This document shows, in pieces, positions 48,705 through 58,600 of a stretch of 64,000 nt of DNA. The position numbers and the translations under genes were made by a program. The notes beneath the pieces are model-generated. The model made no database searches, was not told the origin of the DNA, and worked only from the letters and a program-made list of their open reading frames with translations. Every line of letters begins with the position of its first letter. Position 1 is the first letter of the stretch. The stretch is from Olavius algarvensis associated proteobacterium Delta 3 (GTDB lineage Bacteria; Desulfobacterota; Desulfobacteria; Desulfobacterales; CAFBRK01), in the NCBI GenBank assembly GCA_903231505.1, contig CAFBRK010000279.1, positions 1 through 64,000 of the forward strand. Reading direction: 5' to 3'.

Positions 48705-48718
48705 CGTCTAAGCCTCCT
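48702..48718 (-). promoter_or_regulatory. Shine-Dalgarno AGGAGG and CTG start codon of the 45.8-kb gene
   Basis: AGGAGG (48718-48713), an 8-nt spacer and CTG (48704-48702) match the left paralogue exactly. An in-frame TAG at 48710-48708 precludes an earlier start. From the CTG the residues run LKRSGLINRFELENLEPRI, aligned to the paralogue from its own CTG. Confidence 0.7.
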
Positions 48719-48835
48719 GCGTCAGGGTAATCGGCCTAAATTAAATGGAGCGACAATATCAAAGAGAGCTTTTGGAAATGATCGTTTATGATAGAGGTAC
48801 AGTAAGTTACGTAAAGAGGTGAAAGAAAAAACGAG

Positions 48836-49030
48836 CCTCAGCTGCGGTTTCGAAATACAAAACCAGACAGCTCTTCAACGAGCGCAACGGTCCGGCAAAA
48901 TCACCTGCCGGATCGGATACGTCCCTTGTCGTACCGAACTTGAGTGGCTGTTTATATCTTTATGGCATGGCGGGAAAAACGTAAGCTAATACTTTGTTAT
49001 TATCTGTTGGTGAAAGTTGTCAAGGACTTT
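48836..49030 (-). promoter_or_regulatory. Conserved upstream block and putative promoter of the 45.8-kb gene
   Basis: The block is homologous to 2637-2830. On the minus strand TTGACA (49023-49018) is followed by AATAATA-type sequence; an 18-nt spacer gives TAACAA (48999-48994), a 15-nt spacer TAATAA. The leader would be about 290 nt. Here no TGTGA-N6-TCACA site lies upstream, so the two genes may share a core promoter but differ in activation. Confidence 0.45.
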
Positions 49031-49059
49031 TTTAAGTACTTGCCAAAAAACTGATGTCC

Positions 49060-49142
49060 ACCACAGAGGCACGGAGTGCACGGAGAGTGCCGAATCAAAA
49101 AAGACGAAGAATCTCTCACAGAGCTCTCAGAGGGCATAGAGG
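49060..49142. repeat. CAGAG-type intergenic repeats
   Basis: ACCACAGAGGCACGGAGTGC begins at 49060, and CACAGAGCTCTCAGAGGGCA lies at 49117-49136. Both resemble the arms of the inverted repeat at 2392-2576. The orientation and spacing do not form a clean hairpin here. Confidence 0.4.
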
Positions 49143-49313
49143 ATGAATAAATCTCTTCAAGAGCGATCAGAGGCCGGGGACGATTTCCGTTGATTTTGAA
49201 TCATCGAGAATACATATTAAGGACGGCTATAAGATAATAAGTTTCTTGGATACGACCTGTCGAAATTGGGGCGGCAAAGGGCGACCGGATACCATAAAAA
49301 TTGAGAAACTTAT

Positions 49314-49522
49314 AATTTTATGGGCCTATGAACAAAACTAAGGCTGCGGTAATCATCCATTCTTTCACCCCCACCGGGCCTCCCCCCTCAAGGGGGAGGA
49401 CTATATGTTCTCCCTCTACTGTCGCAGATCCCGGGCTTGTCTCGGGGGCGGGAGGGAGCCAGTGGGAGGGGGTAAGATTGGCTCATTCCTAATTTTCTTT
49501 ATAGGCCCGAAATTTTATGGGC
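49314..49522. mobile_element. MITE-like foldback element with nested inverted repeats
   Basis: Outer inverted repeats begin GGGCCTATGAACAAAACTA (49322 onward) and end with the near-complement at 49488-49508 (ATAGGCCC at 49501-49508). A second, imperfect inverted pair rich in CCCCC/GGGGG lies inside (about 49365-49395 and 49455-49487). AATTTTATGGGC occurs as a direct repeat at 49314-49325 and 49511-49522, like a target duplication or part of the element ends. No transposase is encoded, so it would be non-autonomous. Confidence 0.45.
49379..49399. terminator. Strong C/G hairpin, possible terminator of the RHS giant gene
   Basis: CCTCCCCC (49379-49386) pairs perfectly with GGGGGAGG (49392-49399) around a 5-nt loop. 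It lies about 250 bases downstream of the RHS gene stop. No U-tract follows on the minus strand, so intrinsic termination is uncertain. Similar hairpins occur as dispersed repeats in many genomes. Confidence 0.35.
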
Positions 49523-49651
49523 GTGCCCAATGATTGTCCGGCCATGCCCCGGCTGCGGGATTATAAAATCGGCCGGATATGGTCTGCGTGTGTCGAGCGA
49601 AGGACGTGAGCGAACGGCTAAACAGGATTCAAAAGGAATAGAACCTTAGAT

Positions 49652-52600
49652 TTACCAGGAAAGAAATTTGCATTTGGCCTTCGGAGAGTATCTAAACATT
49701 TCTCTTTTTTGAAATGTTTTATGACACAACAGCTTGCTATGCTTTTTTACTTCAGTCCATTCGAACTTTTTCTGTTTAGATTGGCTGTCCTTCAGGATGT
49801 CACGGCCACGACCACCACGAAGTCGATCCTTTCCGGCGCCGCCGATTAGTACGTCATTGCCACGCCGGCCGTAGAGTTTGTCATGACCATCGCCGCCGTA
49901 GAGGTAATCATCTCCGGAACCACCGAATAGCCGGTCGTTACCCGAACCACCGCATAGAACCGCACCCACGCGAATCTTCCGCGACACTTTCAGGATGTCG
50001 TTTCCACCCTTCCCGTAGATGACAATCTTGCTCAGGGCCTTGTTAATACGGAATTTTTCATAGTATCCGGTGTTTCGCTGATGGATCTTTACCACGTACT
50101 GATCGCTGCGGCATGCTTTGGTGACCTTGATCGTATCTCGTCCCTCGCTTCCGGTGATGGTCAGGATGCTCTTTCCCGGATGATCCGCATCAGGTTCCAG
50201 GGTCCAGGCACACGCACCCACAGTTACCCTCTGTGTGACAGTGTCGGTCCCTCCGTCGTCGTCGATGACCGTAAAAGCAACGGTGTAGGTACCCGTTTCA
50301 GGCGGCATGAAATCGAGTGTCGCACCGGAGCCGGTGGCCACCAACGTGCCGGAGCCATCGAGCACCTTCCACTCCATCGTGTGAACATCTAGTGTGCCGG
50401 GGTCTGTGAAACTGCCCTCGAAAGCCAGAACCTCACCGGGCATACCGCTGGTCGGACCGGAGATATCGGCCGTCGGCGCCACATTGTTCACCGCTATGGT
50501 TGTGGAAGCGGTATCGCTGCCACCGTCATAGAGTAGCGTAACCTCGATGGTATAGTCATCCCCAGGCGTGCCGCTTGGGGCATCGTCCAGGTACCGGTGA
50601 GTCTCAGTAAATGATGTGGTGCCGGGATCGCAGGTAAACGACTCCAAAGGACTGGCATCGCCCCAGTCCACTGTAAGAGTGAATGCGCGGCCGCCGGCAT
50701 TAATGATCATTCCGGAAAGGGTCGCCGCATCATTCTCGTTGATTGGTGTACTCACCGCCACGTTCACGAGCGCCGGTTCGTTGACTACAGTGGCCGTCCA
50801 GCCGGCGGTGTCCGTCACGTTGTGCAGCCCGTATCCCTCCGGGTGAATCGGGTGTCCGACTGCCGTAGCGGTATTGATCAGTTCGCCGCCGATACTGCCC
50901 CCGCCGAAGAAAATCCCTCCAACAGCACCGCTACCCGCCAAACGGACTTCCAGTCGGCTGACATTCCTATCGTTCACATCAACGGTCTGGAAACTGTTAT
51001 TGCCAAGTTTGGAAAATGCTGTGCAGGAGATGATCTTACCGCTTTGATCATACGTCACGAGCTTGCTGCCGCACTCGCCGCAGTCGATATCAAGCACCTG
51101 GATGGCTTCCACGGTCACCGGATTTTCAAAGGTGAAAATCAGCTTGCCGCCGCGGGCGTTGTCGTCCGGATCGGACGGATCGCCGTCCTCGGAGATAATC
51201 AGAATGTTCCCAAGGGCTTGACTGTTTTCTCCACGCCGACCCGCCTGGCCTCCCCACCCAATGCCGGGTCCGCCAAAATCTCGATTCGGAGTACCGAGGT
51301 CCCAATCGCCGCCGGTTGGGATGCCGCTGTCGAAGATCATGGCCGGATTGCAAGCCGGATCATGGGTGGTCACCGTGAGTCCAAGCGAAGCGAATTCGTC
51401 GTCGATGATCTGCCCCGCTGACAGGGTGTTGCCGGCGCCATCAATTTCGAAATCCAAATCGGGCAGACCGTATGCAGGTGTGCAGACGCGGTCGAACTCC
51501 TCAACCTGGCCGGGTTGCAGGACGCCACTCCAGATCCGGTGGTCTCCGTAGGGGTTGATCATGGCATCATAGACCTGGGCGCCGCCGTGCAGTACCACGT
51601 CTCCGGTGTTCTCTACTCGGAAGTGATAGGCGAAGGGCTCACCCAGGTTTACAATTTCGGGCCCGGTCTTGGTCAGATCGATGCCGGCGGTAAAGAAGCC
51701 GAAGTCCACGTCTCCAATCTCTTCCCCGTCTGCCAGAGTTACGAGATGAGATCTATACGTTCTTGGATTACCGTCACTGTCTGCCGTATCATCGGAGCCC
51801 TGATTCTGAAGGGTCGCGTACCAACCTTCCAACACGCCGCCTGGGAGGAAGTTGTCCTGGGAGATCTCGACAACATATACACCTGCAGTCAGCCCGGTGA
51901 ATTCATAGAAACCGGTCGCAGTCGTGGTCGTGGAAGCGATCAGGTCAGCATCTGCGTGGAGGAGATTGACAAGTACACCTTCGATGCCGGGCTCGCCATC
52001 ATCCTGAATGCCGTCCACAAGATGGCCGGGACCGTGATAGAGGTCGTGCCAGACGAAATCGCCAATACTTTCTATTGGGTTCACCGTCATCGCGAAGGTG
52101 TCGCTGCCCTCGCCGAAATCATCATCGATCACCGTCACCGTCACTGTGTAGACTCCAGCATCAGCATACGCGTGGCTAAGACGAAATGTCTTTTCCGTCA
52201 GTGACAATGGCTGCACCCCGGTTCCGTCATCGTAGTCGACCGTGGCCGCCCAAGTGTCTGCGCCAGGATCGGTGAAGCTTCCGAAGCTCTCAAAGAGAAC
52301 ACCCTCATCTATCGTCGCATCCTCTCCCGCATCCACCACAGGCGCGACATTGAACACCGTCAAATCGAAGGTCACCGTATCCTGATCGTCCGCATCGTCT
52401 TCCGCGGTGATCGTGACCGGCTGACTCTGCTCGGGCCCGTCTGTAGTGGCAAACGACCAGCTCCAGGTCCCATCGCCGTGGTTCACGACCGTGCCTAACG
52501 AGGCGTGTAGTGTCATCGGGTCTCCGCCCGGATCGAAGCAAGTGCCGCTGTTGGTGGCGATATCGTCTTCGGTAACCGTCTCCGAAAGACTATTAACCCG

Positions 52601-55600
52601 AACGACAGGAGCCACATTCAGCACCGTCACCGTGGCCGTATCTTCACCCACATCGCCGTCATCGTCGGTCACCGTCACAGTCACCGTGTAGATACCGTCT
52701 GCTGCGTAATCGTGGCTGAGGCTGAAGGCGCTTCCGGTCAGGGGGAGAGGTTGGACGCCGGAACCGTCCCCATAATCTACTGAGGCCGTCCAGGTGTCGG
52801 CGCCGGGATCAGTGAAGCTGCCTCCGCTCTCGAAGAGAACATCTTCCTCTATTGTCGTCTCCGGCCCCGCCTCGACTTCCGGAGCCGCGTTGTTGACTAC
52901 CAGCTCGAAGCTAGTCTCTGTGAATGCATCGTCGCTGTCTGTGGCCGTGATGGTAACCACCTGACTATCATCCGGACCGTCGGTCGTATCGAACGTCCAG
53001 CTCCAGGTGCCGGCAGCATCGTCCTGGGTGATCGTGCCGACCGACGCCGTGATGATGACGATATCTTCACCCGGATCAAAGAAGGTTCCGGTGTTGGTCG
53101 CGGTCTGGCCTTCTTCCACTGTTACCGAGGCATTGTCTGCAGACACGTCCGGGGCGACGTTTATTAAATTTACGGTCACGCTCGCATTACTGATGCTACC
53201 GTCGTCGTCGGTGACCGTCAGGGTAACCGCATAGATGCCGTCATCCAGGAAAGTAAAAACGGGATCTGGATCAGTACTAATTCCCAAACCACCAAAGTCC
53301 CAGGACCAGGAGACGATCGCATCCGGCGAAGAAGTAGATTGGTCAGAGAAGGCCACCTCCGATCCTTCGGCCTGGAGCTCCGGCGACCAGGTAAACGCTG
53401 CTGTGGGTCCAAGATCCGTGATCGTGATATCGCTGGTCACCGTGTCGGTGGAACCATCGTCGTCGGTGACCGTCAGCGTAACCGCATAGGTGCCGTCATC
53501 TTGGAAGATAAAGGCGGGATCCTGCTCGGTGCTTGATCCCACACCGCCGAAGTCCCAGGACCAGGAGACAATCGTATCCGGTGCAGAAGTGGACTCGTCG
53601 GCAAAACCCACCGCCGCTCCTTCGGCCTGGAGCTCCGGCGACCAGCTGAATGCCGCGGTCGGTCCAAGATCTGTGACCGTGATTTCATTGGTCACCGTAT
53701 CGGTGGAGCCGTCGTCGTCGGTGACCCTCAGCGTGACCGCATAGATGCCGTCATCCAGGAAAGTAAACTCTGGATTTGGATCAGTACTGGACCCCATTCC
53801 ACCAAAGTCCCAGGCCCAGGCGACAATCGCATCCGGCGAAGAAGTAGACTCGTCTGTAAAGGCCACCGCCGCTCCTTCGGCCTGGGGCTCCGGTAACCAG
53901 CTGAATGCCGCGGTCGGTTCAAGATCCGTGATCGTGACATCATGTGCCACCGTGTCGGTGGAGCCGTCGTCATCGGTCACCGTCAGCGTAACCGTGTAGC
54001 TGCCGTTATCTATAAAGGTGAAGACAGGATCCTGTTCGGTGCTGGTTCCCAATCCGTCAAAGTCCCAGGACCAGGCAACGATCGCATCCGGCGAAGAGGT
54101 AGATTCGTCGGTCAACGACACCGCCGATCCTTCGGCCTGCGGCTCGGGCGACCAGCTGAACGCTGCCGTCGGTCCAAGATCTGTAACCGTGATTTCATTG
54201 GTCACCGTGTCGGTGGAACCGTCATCATCCGTTACTGTCAGCGCAATCGTATAGATGCCGTTATCGGGGAAGGTAAAGAAGGGTTCCTGGTCGGTGCTGG
54301 TCCCCAAACCGCCAAAGTCCCAGGACCAAGAAACAATCGCATCCGGTGAAGAAGTGGATTCGTCGGTAAATGCCACCGCCGCACCTTCGGCCTGGGGTTC
54401 GGGCGACCATGTAAATGCCGCTGTCGGCCCAAGATCTGTAATCGTGACTTCGTGCGCCACCGTGTCGGTGGATCCGTCGTCGTCGGTCACCGTCAGCGTA
54501 ACCACATAGATGCCGTCATCCATAAAGGTGAAGACGGGACTCTGCTCGGTGCTGTACCCTAAACCACCAAAGTCCCAGGACCAGGAGACGATCACATCGG
54601 GTGCAGAGGTGGACTCGTCGACAAAAGCGACCGCCGAACCTTCGGTCTGGGACTCCGGCAACCAGGTGAACGCGGCTGTGGGACCAAGATCTGTGACCGT
54701 GATTTCATTGGTCACCGTGTCGGTGGAACCGTCATCATCCGTTACTGTCAGCGCAATCGTATAGATGCCGTCATCCAGGAAAGTAAAGACGGGATTTGGA
54801 TCAGTACTGGTTCCTAATCCGCCAAAGTCCCAGGACCATGCGACGATTGCATCCGGAGAAGAAGTAGATTCGTCTACAAAAGCCACCGCCGCACCTTCGG
54901 CCTGGGGTTCGGGCGACCATGTAAATGCCGCTGTCGGCCCAAGATCTGTGATCGTGACTTCGTGCGCCACCGTGTCGGTGGATCCGTCGTCGTCGGTCAC
55001 CGTCAGCGTAACCGCATAGATGCCGTCATCCATAAAGGTGAAGACGGGACTCTGCTCGGTGCTGTACCCTAAACCACCAAAGTCCCAGGTCCATGCAACG
55101 ATCGCATCGGGCGAAGAAGTGGACTCGTCGGCAAAGGCCACCGCTGAACCTTCGGCCTGGGGTTCGGGCGACCAGGTAAATGCGGCGGTCGGTCCAATAT
55201 CCGTGACCGTGATATCGCTGGTCACTGTGTTGGTGGAACCGTCGTCGTCGGCGACCGTCAGGCTGACCGAATAGATGCCGTTATCTATAAAGGTAAACTC
55301 TGGATTTTGAAAATTACTGGACCCCAAGCCGCCAAAGTCCCACGACCATGCGACGATCGCATCCGGTGAAGAGGTAGATTCGTCTACAAAGGCCACTTCC
55401 GAACCTTCGGCCTGGGGCTCCGGTGACCAGCTGAACGCGGCGGTCGGCCCAAGATCTGTGATCGTGACATCGTGCGCCACCGTATCGGTGGAACCGTCAT
55501 CGTCTGTCACCGTCAGCGTAACCGCATAGGTGCCGTTATCTATAAAGGTGAAGGCGGGACTCTGTTCGGTGCTGGATCCCAAACCGCCAAAGTCCCAGGA

Positions 55601-58600
55601 CCAAGAAACAATCGCATCCGGTGAAGAAGTGGATTCGTCGGTAAATGCCACTGCCGATCCTTCGGTCTGGGGTTCGGGCGACCAGGTAAACGCGGCGGTG
55701 GGTCCAAGATCTTCGACAGTCACCTCTACGGTATCAGTGCCCACTCCGTCGTCATCGTCGGTGACCGTCACAGTAACCGCGTACAGGCCATCTTCGATGT
55801 AGAAATGGCTCAGATCGAAGGCCCCGTCCTGATTCAGTGGTAGCGGCTGAACGCCGGTGTCGTCCCCGTAGTCCACCGTCGCCGTCCAGGTGTCGGCACC
55901 TGGATCACTAAAGCTGCCGCTACGGGAAAAAGTGCTGCCCTCGTCGATGGTCTCATCCGCACCCGCGTCCACCACCGGGACCGCGTTGTTGACTACCAGT
56001 TCGAACGTGGTTTCAGTGAATGCATCGCTACTATCGGTGGCTGTAATCGTGACGGTTTGGCTGGCATCCGGGCCGTCGGTCGTATCGAAGGTCCAGCTCC
56101 AGGTGCCGGCAGCATCGTCCTGGGTGATCGTGCCCACCGAAGCAGTAATGGTCACGTCGTCCCCATTCACATCGGCGAAGGTGCCGGTGTTGGCGGCCGT
56201 CTGAGCCTCTTCAACCGTCACAGCAGCGTGCTCCGCCGCGATTGTGGGCGGTAGGTTCGACAGGTCCTTCGTTACCGTGACCAGTACTGCGTTGGACTCA
56301 TAACCGTCGTTATCGCGCACCGTGTAGCGGAAGGTATCAGGGCCGACGAAGTCATCCGACGGAGTATACGTCACCGTCCCGGTCTGCTCGTCTACCGTCA
56401 CAACACCCTGCTCGGGACCGCTGTCAGGCACGATCTGAACCGTAGTCGGATCGATTGTGCCGTCAAAGTCGAAGTCATTGGCAAGGACGTCAATTTCGAC
56501 CGCCTTCCCAACGCGTTCCTCTGCATGGTCATCTGCGGCAATGGGCGGAACAGGTCCCTCGCCGATGATCACGGCGTTATCGAGAACGACGCTGCTGTCG
56601 ATATGACCGAAACCCAGCAGATCGAAGCACAGGGTCGCCACAGTGCCGCCCGGGACACCGCTCAGATCGACCGCTATCAACACGGGTTCGGACCAGGACA
56701 GCACGTCCCCGGAATTGCCCAGATCCGGTACCGACACGAGTGTGCCGGCATACGTACTGCCGTCTGCCTGGATGTTCAGGAAGGCGTCGGTGTCGGTCAG
56801 GCCCACCGCCGTGCCAACCAGGGAGGTTTGGGTCTCCGCATCGATCAGCGCCGCTTCGAAGGCATCCGGTGGCTGACCCGTGCTGCTGCCCAGGTCGATC
56901 CCCACGACGGCAAACAGCAGCGTCTGGGCCCCATCGGGCACGATGAAGGTCTGGCATAACCCGCTGAAGAGGTGGTCATCCTCAACCAACACACCCTGAC
57001 CGTTTTCGATTGCCGAAGAACCGCGAAGTTCCCAGGCAAAGCCGGGGTTGGCGGGGTCGTCGATGGTAAAGGTGCCGTTGGTGATGCCGATGGACAGGTC
57101 ATCCTCATTGTAGGTGCCTTGATTCAGCACTTCCCGTGATTCGCCGGCACCTGTGCCCTGGGCGAGGTCCAGCGAAGACGGCAACCGGCGCACCCCGGCC
57201 GGCAGGATGCCCGTCATGAGACGCGAAGGATCGATCCCGGCCGGCACGTCCGGCAGACCCATGATGTGGCCCATCTCGTGCATCAGTACGGTCAGGAGGT
57301 CGATCTTGCCGACGGCCGGACTATTCGCATTGGCGCGCATCTCCCAGTCGTAAATGACATTCTGGAATTCGTTATCGTCCCAAGGTGTCTTATCGATAAA
57401 CCAGCCGTGGCCGGCGGCATTGTCATCCAGTGTGATTAGATTAGCCCTGGTTCGGGCCAGCGTCTGGTCTGGGAGATCACTAATCTCCAACCGTACATTC
57501 TGCAGATTCAAAGAATGCTCATCAACTATATTTACTGTTTTCCAGTGAGCAACGGCGTCGCCTGTAATCGCAGCAATTCTGTCCGTTTCCAGCAGCTCAT
57601 TACTCAGTTCCCCTTCAACGTATCCCTCAGCCATTAAAGCTTCGTCAAACTGCGGCCAGTCGCCCGTGGTCCAGACTGCCTGAGCGTGGGTTAGATCACT
57701 ATCATCGATCGTGCTATCTGTTGAGTCCGCGCTCGAGATCGGTGAAGATTGGCCAGAGGGCGGGGTGATCCCGCGTGCCGCAGAGATGATCTGGACGTCG
57801 AGTTGCGAAGGCAGGCGGCGAATCGAAGGAGTCAACTCAGCACCCATCAGGTCGTTGGGGTACTTATTGCCATCCAGGTGCTCTCCGTCGGGGCTAAGGG
57901 TGGCCCCGAAATCCGGAGTCACGAACTGTTGGGTGTCGCCGATCGTCTCGACATGGCTTGCGAAGCCCGCCAAATAAGGCGTGAACCCAGCGAGATGACC
58001 AATCTCGTGCAGCAGCACTGTCAGCAGGTCGTATTTGTCGGCTGCTGGAGAACCAGGCGCAGCCTGGAATGCCGTGTCGTCGAGAACCAGTGATAACTCG
58101 GAAGTATCGAAGGGTGTAGGATCGACGAACCAGCCGACACCTGCGGCATTGGTGTCAAGGATGATGGTGCCAGCGGATGGATTACCGCTGGGGTCCAACG
58201 TGGTGGTGTGGGTCTCGCCGAGCTGACTACCAGGCAGATCCTCGAATGCCAGGGTGAGAGTGAAAGGCGCGAGACCCGAGACAAGCCCTGACCACGTTGC
58301 CAAGGCTGTTGTTGGAATGGTATCCGGCGACAACAGTGCAATGATACTTGCGTCGCCGGCCGACACCGGATCCGGTTCTTGCCATACAGATCCAACCAGT
58401 TTTGCTAAATTCCTTGAAAGTCCGGCGATATTTCGTAATTCTGTTTCGAGCGCGACAACAATGAGGGCTTTCTTGTTTTCAACTATAGGAAAACCTATAC
58501 TCTCTAGATAATCAATCATCGCATGAAACTTTTCATGTATTGTTTCAACTCTCACCGCATCCACTCCCGACATAGGCCGAAAGTCCGATTCTTTTCCAAA

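Larger units (their letters stand above)
48705..49651. other. 0.95-kb intergenic region between the RHS giant gene and the 45.8-kb gene
   Basis: No coding region is supported. It holds the leader of the 45.8-kb gene with the conserved promoter block (48836-49030), CAGAG-type repeats (49060-49142), a foldback element (49314-49522) and, adjoining the RHS gene stop at 49652, about 130 bases in which I see nothing definite. Confidence 0.75.

Noticed and set aside
48272-48704. ATG at 48272 as the start of the 45.8-kb gene
   Set aside because: It would drop the LEPR-XLL domain, which is conserved with the left paralogue and preceded by a perfect SD.
2921-48704. Treating the 45.8-kb gene as a decayed pseudogene
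   Set aside because: Only four single-base shifts and no internal nonsense codons occur in 15,260 codons, and domain motifs with catalytic or calcium ligands are intact. Error or very recent change is more likely than decay.
53235-55802. Regular series of 84-codon plus-strand frames and 255-bp repeats, resembling a repeat-encoded gene family or CRISPR-like array
   Set aside because: The periodicity comes from PKD domains on the minus strand. The unit is far too long for a CRISPR repeat-spacer and lacks unique spacers.
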